64,000 nt of DNA from Acidobacteriota bacterium. Its GTDB lineage: Bacteria; Acidobacteriota; Holophagae; Holophagales; Holophagaceae. A program made the position numbers and the translations under genes. Of this stretch, positions 36,779-44,585 are shown piece by piece. Each line of letters opens with the position of its first letter. Position 1 is the first letter of the stretch. The notes below the pieces were generated by a model. It was not told the origin of the DNA, did no database searches, and was given only the letters and a program-made list of their open reading frames with translations. The stretch covers positions 213,277 to 277,276 of the forward strand of contig SXYX01000014.1 in the NCBI GenBank assembly GCA_005788175.1, given 5' to 3'.

Positions 36779-38053
36779 TTACCTCAAAGTTAAAATTTCT
36801 TGTCCTGCATAACGAGCTTGGGTACCCAGTTCCTTCTCTATCTCCATCAGCCGATTATATTTAGCTACACGGTCAGTTCGTGCAGGCGCTCCAGTTTTAA
36901 TCTGTTTCGCTGAAGAAGCTACGGCTAAATCAGCGATAAACGTATCTTCGCTTTCACCACTTCGATGACTGATAATGCATCGATAGTTTGCACGATGAGC
37001 CATATCTATGGCTTGAAAGGTTTCAGTAAGGGTTCCAATTTGGTTAAGTTTGACCAACAAAGCATTCGCAATTTGATCTGAAATACCTTCTTGGAGTATG
37101 GCGGGGTTAGTCACAAAAACATCATCGCCTACTAATTGAATTTTTTCACCTAGTGCGGCGGTAAGTTTTTTCCAACCGTCGCGATCATCTTCCGCCATAC
37201 CGTCCTCAATACTAATAATTGGAAATTGTCGGATGAGTGACTCGTAATAGACCAATAGTGTTTCTGATGTCAGCGATTTTTCGTCTAGGTGATACTTACC
37301 ATCTCGATAAAATTCTGACGCGGCGCAATCGAGCGCCAAGTAAACATCTTGCCCCAACTTAAAACCTGCTTTTTCAATTGCTTCAGCGATGCAATGGAGG
37401 GCAGCTTCATTATTGTCAAGATGTGGGGCAAACCCGCCCTCATCACCCACGCCCGTTGAAAGGCCTTTATTTTTTAAGACTTTTTTTAAGCTATGGTAAA
37501 TTTCGGCACCCCAGCGAACCGCCTCATGAAAACTAGGTGCAGCCACGGGAACAATCATAAATTCTTGAATGCCTACGTTCGTATCTGCATGAACGCCCCC
37601 ATTCAAAATATTCATCATAGGAACCGGTAGATAGGATAATTCGACTGATCTCAATTGACGATACAAAGGGACTTTCAGTGAGTGGGCCGCGGCTACTGCA
37701 GTAGCCATGGATACCCCTAAAATGGTATTGGCACCCAAACGTGATTTATTAGCGGTACCGTCCAAATCAATCATGAGTTGATCAATATTTTTTTGGTCGT
37801 AAGGATTCTGATTTTTTAGATGGGGGGCTACAATTGTTTCAACAGCGTTGACAGCTTGCAAAACCCCTTTGCCTCCATATCTCCCAAGATCGTGGTCACG
37901 ATGTTCGAGTGCTTCTTTAGAACCCGTGGAGGCTCCCGAAGGGACATTGGCTCGCCCTCGATGTCCATCCGATAAATCTACGGTCACCTGAAGGGTAGGA
38001 TTCCCCCGACTATCTAAAATCTCAAGGGCTAGAATATTTTCAATATGGGGCAT
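36779..38053 (-). CDS. eno: Enolase
   Basis: 424 residues. Interconverts 2-phosphoglycerate and phosphoenolpyruvate. Clear motifs: [110 protein letters not shown] and the signature [20 protein letters not shown]. Catalytic Glu, Lys and His residues are present. Two terminator hairpins lie directly upstream, isolating eno from the TrpC-like gene. Confidence 0.98.
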   Translation of the reverse strand: MPHIENILALEILDSRGNPTLQVTVDLSDGHRGRANVPSGASTGSKEALEHRDHDLGRYGGKGVLQAVNAVETIVAPHLKNQNPYDQKNIDQLMIDLDGTANKSRLGANTILGVSMATAVAAAHSLKVPLYRQLRSVELSYLPVPMMNILNGGVHADTNVGIQEFMIVPVAAPSFHEAVRWGAEIYHSLKKVLKNKGLSTGVGDEGGFAPHLDNNEAALHCIAEAIEKAGFKLGQDVYLALDCAASEFYRDGKYHLDEKSLTSETLLVYYESLIRQFPIISIEDGMAEDDRDGWKKLTAALGEKIQLVGDDVFVTNPAILQEGISDQIANALLVKLNQIGTLTETFQAIDMAHRANYRCIISHRSGESEDTFIADLAVASSAKQIKTGAPARTDRVAKYNRLMEIEKELGTQARYAGQEILTLR

Positions 38054-38092
38054 GTGATTAACTTTAGGTTGGATTCCTAAGTTTATAAAGGA

Positions 38093-38113
38093 AAACCCCC
38101 GTTTCCGGGGGTC
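38093..38113 (-). terminator. Second of two tandem terminators after the TrpC-like gene
   Basis: On the minus strand: ACCCCCGGAAACGGGGGTTTTCC, a GC-rich hairpin with a four-base loop and T-run. It stands 16 bases after the first hairpin and 40 bases before the eno start codon, so the eno promoter must overlap or follow it. Confidence 0.75.
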
Positions 38114-38120
38114 TTCTTAC

Positions 38121-38143
38121 AAAAGAAAAGCCCTTTTCGGGCT
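38121..38143 (-). terminator. First of two tandem terminators after the TrpC-like gene
   Basis: On the minus strand: AGCCC, GAAA loop, AGGGCT, then TTTTCTTTT. It begins a few bases after the stop codon of the TrpC-like gene with its lysine-rich tail. Confidence 0.8.
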
Positions 38144-38148
38144 GCGAT

Positions 38149-38238
38149 TTAACGCTTTTTCTTTTTTGCTGCTTTTTTCTTGGTGGCTTTTTTAGCTACT
38201 TTTTTAGTAGCTTTTTTAGCCGCTTTTTTCTTAGCCAT
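38149..38238 (-). CDS. Nested in-frame start: lysine-rich histone-like peptide
   Basis: An internal ATG at 38236-38238, in the same frame as the TrpC-like gene, is preceded by AAAAAGGAGCCAATC, a near-ideal Shine-Dalgarno at 6-7 bases. It would yield a 29-residue peptide beginning MAKKKAAKKATKKVAKK, with Lys as about two thirds of the residues and Ala most of the rest. Such KKxAKK peptides resemble bacterial histone H1/Hc1-like DNA-binding tails. It could be made separately as a small nucleoid protein in addition to the long fusion, or the longer ORF may have arisen by read-in. Expression of the short form is inference. Confidence 0.5.
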   Translation of the reverse strand: MAKKKAAKKATKKVAKKATKKKAAKKKKR

Positions 38239-39192
38239 GATTGGCTCCTTTTTGCCCTTGCGGGCTGTTGTGGAAGGGGTGCGGCGAGCCGGTGTTCCAG
38301 ACATTCTGGACCCGGTATCTTTCCGCGGGGAAGAAATTTTTTCTTTGGCTGCTTTAGTTGCTGCCGGCACAGCCGTTACTACCACGGGGGTTGGAACAGC
38401 CTTTACCTTAGGAATCTTTTTAATTGGGGGTGCTTCACCTTTGAGTAATGACGCTAGTCGCTTGCCAGGATAAAAGTCATCCAAGAGAGCGTCTCCGATA
38501 ATGACGCCGTGAACGCCGAGGGCATGCAAATGCTTCACTTGAACTAATTGGTTAATGCCCGCTTCGAATATGATAAGTGAATCTTTAGGAATCTTTTTAA
38601 TGAGCACAATAGCTTTGTCATAGTTGGGATGCCAGTTCTCTAGATTGCGCCCTACGATACAAAATAATTGAGCACCTACTTCTATGGAGCGTTTAATTTC
38701 ATCGTCATTGGTAACTTCGAATACGACATCTAAACCTTTGGCAATGGCTAACTTATTCAAATCAACTAATTTAGATTGGGTCAAGAGAGCAGGCATGAGA
38801 AAAATAGCGTCTGCGCCAAGGATCTTGCTTTCTTCGACTTGGTATTCTTCAAAAATAAATTCACGACGCAATAGTGGAACCTTCACTTGAGATCGTGTTT
38901 CAGAGAGACCTTTATCATCACCAAAATAAAGAAATTTATCTGTGGCGACAGAAAGTGCTTTGGCCCCATTTTCTACTAGACTTTTAGCGTGCGTTGAAGC
39001 TTTAAAATTTGAGCGTGTTTTACCTAAGCCAGGACTACCGCCTGCAATCTCAGCGATGATAGTAATCGTTCCTTGGCTCAACTGTTCTTTTAAAGAGTGA
39101 TGGCCGCGGTAATTTCCTTTTGCGGCGACCGAACCACGTTGCTTTTTAATTTCAATATCAAGAGCTTTAAAAATAGCAACACGTTTTAACAT
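38149..39192 (-). CDS. TrpC-like TIM-barrel protein with degenerate active site and histone H1-like lysine-rich tail
   Basis: 347 residues. Residues 1-255 align with indole-3-glycerol-phosphate synthase: IIAEIAGGSPGLG for IAEIKxxSPS, KALSVATDKFLYFGD for AISVLTdxxFF, PLLRREFIFEEYQVEESKIL for PvLRKDFiidxYQixEA, LFCIVGRNLENWH for iGiNNRdL, FEAGI for SESGI, GVIIGDALL. Of the catalytic residues known in the family, the glutamates remain (E48, E159, E210), but the lysine of EIK is A50, that of RKDF is R110, the Asn is V180 and the Ser is A211. Synthase activity is therefore doubtful. Residues 256-347 form a Pro/Lys/Ala-rich linker and tail with KAAKK/ATKK repeats. Met319 has its own ribosome-binding site. 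No other trp genes are near. It may be a nucleoid-associated or regulatory protein. Confidence 0.8.
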   Translation of the reverse strand: MLKRVAIFKALDIEIKKQRGSVAAKGNYRGHHSLKEQLSQGTITIIAEIAGGSPGLGKTRSNFKASTHAKSLVENGAKALSVATDKFLYFGDDKGLSETRSQVKVPLLRREFIFEEYQVEESKILGADAIFLMPALLTQSKLVDLNKLAIAKGLDVVFEVTNDDEIKRSIEVGAQLFCIVGRNLENWHPNYDKAIVLIKKIPKDSLIIFEAGINQLVQVKHLHALGVHGVIIGDALLDDFYPGKRLASLLKGEAPPIKKIPKVKAVPTPVVVTAVPAATKAAKEKISSPRKDTGSRMSGTPARRTPSTTARKGKKEPIMAKKKAAKKATKKVAKKATKKKAAKKKKR

Positions 39193-39497
39193 TTAAACAA
39201 GTCTCATGGGTTTTATTGTGTCCTTTATATTACTAAGGTACTGGTTAGCCTTTACACAAACACTTAACTCTATGAAACCCAAGGTTCTTCCGAGAGTCAA
39301 TTGGTTTTTTTTATATTTTGAGGATTCATCCTCACGCTTTCTTCTTAAAATAAATTCATGGCCTATTTTGGAAATGATTTCCTGTCTTTATTGATAAACA
39401 TCGAATGTCAAATAATCCCAATGAAATCAAGGACTCGTTGGGTTTTGAAACTACAAATATTGGAAAAGATAGCCGTTTTTAGTCCACACTATTCACT
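39193..39497. other. 305-bp intergenic region between divergent TrpC-like gene and rnc
   Basis: No convincing gene; small open frames here lack homology and coding character. It must hold promoters for both flanking genes. An inverted repeat TGAGGAT-TC-ATCCTCA at 39319-39334 is the only clear structure and could be an operator or small hairpin. Confidence 0.4.
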
Positions 39498-40190
39498 ATG
39501 CGACTAGCCGACACAGAATCACTCGTACAACTTATTAAAAAACATGCTCTCTACGAGTTTGCCAACCCTAAATTGCTTCAAGAAGCACTCACGCATCCTT
39601 CAAACTCGAGTCTCAATAATCAAAAATTAGAGTTTCTTGGAGACTCTATTTTGAACTTTGGAGCAGCACTTTTAATCTATCAATTGCGCCCAGATCTTAG
39701 CGAAGGTGAGATGTCAAAACTAAGGACGCTATTGATTAATACCGATGCACTAGCTTCTTGGGCTTCTGCCATGAAACTGCCCTTGGAGATGAGTGGCCGA
39801 CAGTTAATCGGTGAGCGCTCTCGAGCTGATGCACTCGAATCTCTTTTGGCGGCGATCTATTTGGACTCAGCCCAACAAGGCCAGGAGGGCTTTTCACACA
39901 TTATGGTTTTGTTAGAAAAACGCTATGGCAATTTAGTCAAAAGTGCGACAGCAACTCTTTGGGAGGCTAGTGATACCAAAACAACCCTCCAAGAACGAGC
40001 CGCAAAATTAAATCTTGGCTTACCGGTGTACCACTTGATATCCAAAACAGGTCCGGATCATGCTCCCGAATTTTTAGTTCGGGCCGAATTAGGTGATTTG
40101 ACTGCACAAGGGACTAGCAACACATTAAAAAAAGCGGAGGCGGAGGCGGCGGGGATTCTCTTGGGATTAATGAAAACACTCGGCCCCTGA
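39498..40190 (+). CDS. rnc: Ribonuclease III
   Basis: 230 residues. Processes rRNA and double-stranded RNA. The signature NQKLEFLGDSILNFGAALLI matches NExLEFLGDaVL, holding catalytic Glu and Asp; the second acidic pair is in RADALESLLAAIYLDSAQ. A C-terminal dsRBD (about 155-228, TTLQERAAKLNLGLPVYHLI... and GTSNTLKKAEAEAAGILL) follows. Length is normal. First of a rightward run with the ABC exporter and queA. Confidence 0.95.
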   Translation: MRLADTESLVQLIKKHALYEFANPKLLQEALTHPSNSSLNNQKLEFLGDSILNFGAALLIYQLRPDLSEGEMSKLRTLLINTDALASWASAMKLPLEMSGRQLIGERSRADALESLLAAIYLDSAQQGQEGFSHIMVLLEKRYGNLVKSATATLWEASDTKTTLQERAAKLNLGLPVYHLISKTGPDHAPEFLVRAELGDLTAQGTSNTLKKAEAEAAGILLGLMKTLGP

Positions 40191-40229
40191 CCCTTGAAGT
40201 AGTTACTCTAACTTAAAGGAAGCAAACAC

Positions 40230-42029
40230 GTGAGCCCCCTCCAGCGTTTTATTCGTAAACACCTCCGTCCTTATCTTTTAGGAACCCTTGGGGGAGGCTT
40301 AGTTTTAGCCCTAGGTAGCAGTTTACAAGCTTTAAGTATTGGCATACTTTCGCTTGTTTTTGATCGACAATTCGGCGCAGGCCAAAGCGCTTCTTCTGTC
40401 AAACCCTTGAAGGCTCTTGCCCTCAAATTTGCAGAATCCCTTCCCTCATTTGAACCCAGCTCTATGGCCACATCCATATGGCTACTACCTTCGGCGCTTT
40501 TTACGATTTTCGTTCTTAGGGCTTTGTTTCTCTACTTGGGTAGTCTATGGGTTGCTCGATCCGGAATGAGGGCTGTTCGAGATATGAGAGAAATGCTTTT
40601 TGATCGAGTGCTTATTCAAGATCCCGTCTTTTTTCAAAGACACCCTGTAGGCGAGTTGATGAATCGAGTTCTTGGAGATGTCAATGCGGTACAGCATTTA
40701 GTATCCAATCAAACATCCGATTTCATTAAACAAGTGGCAACTGCAGTGTCAACACTAGTGGCTATTTTCTTGGTTGACTGGCGTATGCCTTTATTCGTTT
40801 TACTCTTATTTCCGCTGGTTTATTTTCCTATACGTTTAATCACTAAAAAGATTCGTCAAAGGGGAAGAGAGAATCAGAAATCAGCAGATAAACTCTTGGC
40901 TCGTCTTAAAGAAGTTTTATCTAATATGAGAGTTGTTAAAGTATTTGCGCGTGAACAGTATGAGAGTCAGCGCTTTAAATCCCAGGGTGGCGAACTTTAC
41001 CGCATCAACATGAAAGTAGTTCGCTCTCAACTCTTGGCGCCTCCCATCATGGAAGTTATAGGGGGCTTGCTCCTAGCTATTTTAGTGATTTATGGTGGAT
41101 TACAAATCAAGGAAGGGGGATTGTCGGGTGGCGATTTCATAGGACTTCTCCTTTTAATCTATGCGCTCTACGATCCCATTCGACATCTAACCAAGATGTA
41201 TACAGATATTCAGGTCAGCCAGGTGGCCCTTGAGCGGATTTTCAATCTCTACGATTTAGAGCCTACGATTCAAGGCCCCGTCCGATCAAAACCTGTACCC
41301 ACGCGACCCTCTCTTATTGAATTCGATCAAGTATGTTTTGCTTACGAGCAAGGGCAACCTATTTTAGATGGGATTAGTTTGAAGATAGGCAAAGGTGAGA
41401 TTGTAGCCTTTGTTGGTCCTAGTGGAGGTGGCAAGTCTACGTTAGTGAATTTATTACCTCGTCTATTCGATCCCTTGGAAGGTCGCATTTTAGTGGACGG
41501 GACAGACATCAAAGAGTTCGATCCTAAAGAGCTGCGCTCTCGCATTGGTGTCGTCACTCAAGAAACACTTCTGTTTATGGACACCATACATGACAACATT
41601 GCTTACGGATTGAAAGTGAGTCGAGCTGAAGTGATGGAGGCCGCACGCCGTGCGCATGCCCACGATTTTATCTCTCAATTACCCAAGGGATACGAAAGCA
41701 GATTGGCGGAAACAGGATCGAGCTTGAGTGGAGGTCAGCGCCAAAGAATTGCTATAGCTCGGGCTATTCTTCAAAATCCACCTGTTTTGATTCTGGACGA
41801 AGCGACAAGCGCTCTTGATACCGAGAGTGAATCCGTCGTTCAACAGGCCCTCGATGAACTAATGAAAGATCGAACCACTTTGGTGATTGCCCATCGATTG
41901 AGTACGATTCAACGTGCCAGTCGAATTTACGTGATCGCAAGGGGTAGATTGATTGAGCAAGGGACTCATGAAACCTTGTTGGCTGCCAAAGGTGAATATG
42001 CTCGTCTGCATAGTTTTTCAGTACTTTAA
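40230..42029 (+). CDS. MsbA-type ABC exporter (fused permease and ATPase)
   Basis: 599 residues, half-transporter that would work as a homodimer. Six membrane segments in residues 1-320 (ABC_membrane domain), then the ATPase domain: Walker A FVGPSGGGKSTLVNL, Q-loop GVVTQETLLF, signature LSGGQRQRIAIARAI, Walker B VLILDEATSALD, H-loop IAHRLSTI. The subfamily resembles lipid A flippase MsbA or other lipid/drug exporters; substrate is not certain. GTG start with AAGGA ten bases ahead; the 40-bp gap to rnc suggests co-transcription. queA follows after 3 bp. Confidence 0.92.
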   Translation: MSPLQRFIRKHLRPYLLGTLGGGLVLALGSSLQALSIGILSLVFDRQFGAGQSASSVKPLKALALKFAESLPSFEPSSMATSIWLLPSALFTIFVLRALFLYLGSLWVARSGMRAVRDMREMLFDRVLIQDPVFFQRHPVGELMNRVLGDVNAVQHLVSNQTSDFIKQVATAVSTLVAIFLVDWRMPLFVLLLFPLVYFPIRLITKKIRQRGRENQKSADKLLARLKEVLSNMRVVKVFAREQYESQRFKSQGGELYRINMKVVRSQLLAPPIMEVIGGLLLAILVIYGGLQIKEGGLSGGDFIGLLLLIYALYDPIRHLTKMYTDIQVSQVALERIFNLYDLEPTIQGPVRSKPVPTRPSLIEFDQVCFAYEQGQPILDGISLKIGKGEIVAFVGPSGGGKSTLVNLLPRLFDPLEGRILVDGTDIKEFDPKELRSRIGVVTQETLLFMDTIHDNIAYGLKVSRAEVMEAARRAHAHDFISQLPKGYESRLAETGSSLSGGQRQRIAIARAILQNPPVLILDEATSALDTESESVVQQALDELMKDRTTLVIAHRLSTIQRASRIYVIARGRLIEQGTHETLLAAKGEYARLHSFSVL

Positions 42030-42032
42030 AAA

Positions 42033-43091
42033 ATGACGCTTCGATCTAATTTTAATTTTGACCTACCCCCACATTTAATTGCGCAAAGGCCCCTAGAAGA
42101 CCGGGGGGCCTCGAAATTATTGGTCGTTCATCCGGATCGTGGAATTGTTGCACATAGTCATATACGCGAACTAAATAGATGGATTTCGCCCTGCAGTTTG
42201 ATCATTCCGAATGAAGTACGCGTTCGAAAAGCGCGTTTATTACTAAGGCGGTCCACGGGAGGAATCGGAGAGGCTTTGCTTTTCCACCGCAACCAAGATG
42301 GTTCTTTTGAGGCTTTAGTAAGACCTGCAAGTCGTTTAATATCGGGGGTTACCTGTGACATTCTTCATCCTGTCACCCAAAGACCTCTCGGATCACTAAA
42401 AATTCTCAAGGAAGGCGAACAAGGGGAGCGAAGTGTTCGTCTTAATCCTGAAGAATTATCAGAATGGACGCAAGTAGACCAAATTGGAAGCCTGCCGCTA
42501 CCTCCTTATATCAACCGAGATGCAGATCAAAGTGATGACCTAAGATACCAGACCGATTTTGCTTCCGATGAAGGCGAGGCGGTAGCTGCCCCAACAGCAG
42601 GTTTACATTTTTCCAAGGCATTTATTGAAGAGCTTAAACGAAGCGGTCACGATTGGGCACCTATTCGCCTTGATGTGGGGTTAGGTACTTTTCGCCCGAT
42701 CTTGGTGGAGAATATTGATGACCACCATATGCATCGAGAATCTTTTACTATTGGAGTGGAGACTTCGGAAAAGCTTTTACGAGCCTTGCACAAGAAACAA
42801 CCCATCGTCTGTGTTGGAACAACAAGCCTTCGTACGATAGAAACTGCTTGGGACGGTAGCATATTGACGCCCAAGGGAGAGAGTAGTTTATTTCTCAAGC
42901 CAGGTAACTCTCCAAAAATCACTTGTGGCCTAATGACTAATTTTCACCTTCCGGAAAGTTCTCTTTTTGTCCTCGTTTGTAGCCTATTGGGAACCGAACT
43001 AGCTCAAAAAGTCTATGCAGAGGCTATTGAGAAATCTTATCGTTTTTTCAGTTACGGTGATGGGATGTTAATCCAGCAAAAGGAGTCCTGA
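42033..43091 (+). CDS. queA: S-adenosylmethionine:tRNA ribosyltransferase-isomerase
   Basis: 352 residues. Builds epoxyqueuosine at tRNA wobble position 34. Family blocks: FDLPPHLIAQRPLEDRGASKLL, LPLPPYINR, RYQTDFASDEGEAVAAPTAG (the substrate-binding PTAGLHF motif), LDVGLGTFRPI, VGTTSLRTIET and LMTNFHLPESSLFVLVCSLLG, then the end YRFFSYGDGMLI. Full length. Its 3' end is imperfectly repeated 580-900 bp downstream (see the repeat entries). Other queuosine genes are not in the window. Confidence 0.96.
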   Translation: MTLRSNFNFDLPPHLIAQRPLEDRGASKLLVVHPDRGIVAHSHIRELNRWISPCSLIIPNEVRVRKARLLLRRSTGGIGEALLFHRNQDGSFEALVRPASRLISGVTCDILHPVTQRPLGSLKILKEGEQGERSVRLNPEELSEWTQVDQIGSLPLPPYINRDADQSDDLRYQTDFASDEGEAVAAPTAGLHFSKAFIEELKRSGHDWAPIRLDVGLGTFRPILVENIDDHHMHRESFTIGVETSEKLLRALHKKQPIVCVGTTSLRTIETAWDGSILTPKGESSLFLKPGNSPKITCGLMTNFHLPESSLFVLVCSLLGTELAQKVYAEAIEKSYRFFSYGDGMLIQQKES

Positions 43092-43225
43092 GTTATTTTG
43101 ATTTGGATGAAATCAAGCATAGAATAAGAAATAGAGGTGAACTTCATGTTTCTGCTTTTATGTACAGAGCTCACAAAAAAATTTGTGCTGGTTCTTGGTG
43201 TCTCGTTTTTAATTAGCTGTGGTGG
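43021..43225. repeat. Copy 1 of an imperfect duplication: queA 3' end to lipoprotein 5' end
   Basis: This stretch covers the queA end (43021-43091), the spacer and the start of the cupredoxin lipoprotein gene. Its parts recur in the same order at 43601-43632, 43945-43985 and 44036-44125. The copies share AGGCTATTGA, TCTTATCGTTT, ATGGGATGTT-ATCCAG and the whole signal-peptide coding start. Confidence 0.7.
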
Positions 43226-43610
43226 TGGAGGTGGAGGAGGATCTGCAAGCTATACTTCACCAGGACCCTCTCCTGGTGTTTCAGTGTTTAGCGTAACGAA
43301 TAATGGTTCAATTTCTTACATTATCAATGGAAGTTCTAATCCAGATTTAACACTAACAAGAGGACAAACATATACATTTAATATAAATGCAACGGGTCAT
43401 CCGTTTTGGATAAAAACATCACAAGTTACAGGAACAGACAGTTCATACAACAATGGTGTTACTAATAACGGAAGGGATAGTGGTACTTTAACTTTCACCG
43501 TGCCTAACGACGCCCCATCTACTTTGTTTTATATTTGTCAATTCCACTCATCACAGGTAGGAAGAATTATTATTATTAGCGCAGGGGGAGGTGGAGGCGG
43601 AGGCTATTGA
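43146..43610 (+). CDS. Cupredoxin-like lipoprotein
   Basis: 154 residues from the ATG at 43146, with AGAGGTGA ahead (a GTG at 43137 would add three residues). A signal peptide with lipobox VSFLISC is followed by a poly-Gly linker. The rest is one Greek-key cupredoxin-like domain, with FNINATGHPFWIKTS and TLFYICQFHSSQVG. Putative copper ligands: His in GHPFW, Cys131 and His134 in CQFH; the usual axial Met position is Gly, so a type-1-like site without Met, or no copper at all. The protein ends in a second poly-Gly run; its stop codon lies in a duplicated piece of queA. Probably a periplasmic or outer-membrane electron carrier; it precedes the cytochrome-like lipoprotein. Confidence 0.7.
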   Translation: MFLLLCTELTKKFVLVLGVSFLISCGGGGGGGSASYTSPGPSPGVSVFSVTNNGSISYIINGSSNPDLTLTRGQTYTFNINATGHPFWIKTSQVTGTDSSYNNGVTNNGRDSGTLTFTVPNDAPSTLFYICQFHSSQVGRIIIISAGGGGGGGY

Positions 43611-44035
43611 GGGGTCTTATCGTTTCTGCAGTAGCAAGTGTTACTGTGTAAATTACTTACACGTAACTGAATTTTTAAAAAAATGTAAATATGGCATCTC
43701 TACCCGTAGCTCTCCATCCAACAATAAACCCCATGCCAATTCGGGGAAGATCATTTTTTAATAGCTCTTCTGATCTAACCCTTAAGTCCGATTACATTCT
43801 CATGACATCAGGGTATGAACCGGAAGATTCTATTTTTTCCTAAAAATGAATCTTTGAAATTTTCCAAATTTTAATTTGGTAATAGGAATGTCCGGTATCG
43901 ATGGTTTTACAAAGTCTCAATATCACGGCCTAACTGAATTAAATAATGGGATGTTCATCCAGTAAAGGAAATGATGGGTTTGATTTACTATGAGCCTCGA
44001 TTAAGTCTAAAATATTTTATGTAGTAAACAACTCG
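43601..44035. other. 425-bp non-coding stretch with degenerate queA remnants
   Basis: 43601-43632 resembles the queA segment 43021-43052 (AGGCTATTGA then TCTTATCGTTT). 43945-43985 resembles 43060-43100 (ATGGGATGTT, ATCCAG, AAAGGA, then TTTGATTT). The sequence between these blocks (about 43633-43944) has no recognisable gene and looks like unrelated or decayed filler inside the second copy. No mobile-element ends were found. Confidence 0.55.
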
Positions 44036-44125
44036 GTGCGCTTCATGTTTATACTTTTATGGTCCAATCTCACAAAAAAATCTTCGTTCATCCTTGGGGC
44101 GTCATTTTTAGTTAGCTGTGGTGGT
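44036..44125. repeat. Copy 2 of the duplicated lipoprotein 5' end
   Basis: Matches 43137-43225 in long blocks: CTTCATGTTT, CTTTTATG, CTCACAAAAAAAT, CTTGG and TTAGCTGTGGTGGTGG. It encodes the signal peptide and lipobox of the second lipoprotein, so two different mature domains carry a duplicated export leader. Confidence 0.7.
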
Positions 44126-44557
44126 GGGTCTGTAAGCAGTATTTCACCAAGCCCAACTGACCCCTATGCTTCTACCACATGCCCTATTGCCACGACGAAG
44201 GCTAACCCAAGTTTTTCTGCAGATATCCTACCGGCCCTTCAGCTGAGTTGTGGTTCGAACACAAGCAGTTGTCACGGAGGGACAAACCCAGCAGGTAGAA
44301 TTGTTTTTGCAGGAACAGCCAATAGTGTATACACACAACTCCGCGCAGTCACTCAAAGTGGGCCCTCTTGGTATCGGGTTAACCCTGGTAATGCAAATAC
44401 ATCTTGGTTGATTGAGAAAATAACAAAAGATAACCCAGGACTAGCGGCGTTTGGCCAAACCTATGGCGTGCGAATGCCAATAGGTGCTCCCATCGTATGC
44501 CAGCCTACGGTCGATACAATTCGCGCATGGATTAACAACGGCGCACTCAATAATTAA
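44045..44557 (+). CDS. Cytochrome-c-like lipoprotein
   Basis: 170 residues from ATG 44045 (GTG 44036 would add three). The lipobox ASFLVSC sits at the end of a signal peptide nearly identical to that of the cupredoxin lipoprotein. The mature domain has FSADILPALQLSCGSNTSSC followed by HGG, then YRVNPGNANTSWLIEKI, RMPIGAP and TVDTIRAWINNGALNN. This matches small haem-c-like domains seen in myxobacterial and planctomycete secreted proteins (MP motif before the last helix). The cysteine spacing is C-x6-C-H, not CxxCH, so covalent haem binding is uncertain. It is followed by the DUF1800 gene after a hexamer repeat. Likely surface-exposed redox component. Confidence 0.65.
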   Translation: MFILLWSNLTKKSSFILGASFLVSCGGGSVSSISPSPTDPYASTTCPIATTKANPSFSADILPALQLSCGSNTSSCHGGTNPAGRIVFAGTANSVYTQLRAVTQSGPSWYRVNPGNANTSWLIEKITKDNPGLAAFGQTYGVRMPIGAPIVCQPTVDTIRAWINNGALNN

Positions 44558-44583
44558 GGTTAAGATTAAGGTTAAGGTTAAGG
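44554..44583 (+). repeat. Five-copy hexanucleotide repeat TTAAGG before the DUF1800 gene
   Basis: TTAAGG, TTAAGA, TTAAGG, TTAAGG, TTAAGG in direct succession. It contains the TAA stop of the cytochrome-like gene and ends two bases ahead of the ATG of the DUF1800 gene. The AAGG units serve as ribosome-binding sites. Slippage here could change spacing between stop and start without shifting frame. Confidence 0.85.
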
Positions 44584-44585
44584 CT

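Noticed and set aside
39206-39394. Possible 62-residue membrane peptide before rnc
   Set aside because: No ribosome-binding site, no homology, and AT-rich intergenic sequence easily yields such frames.
44554-44583. Telomere-like repeat because TTAAGG resembles TTAGGG
   Set aside because: Only five units inside an operon junction; a slipped-strand repeat is the simple explanation.
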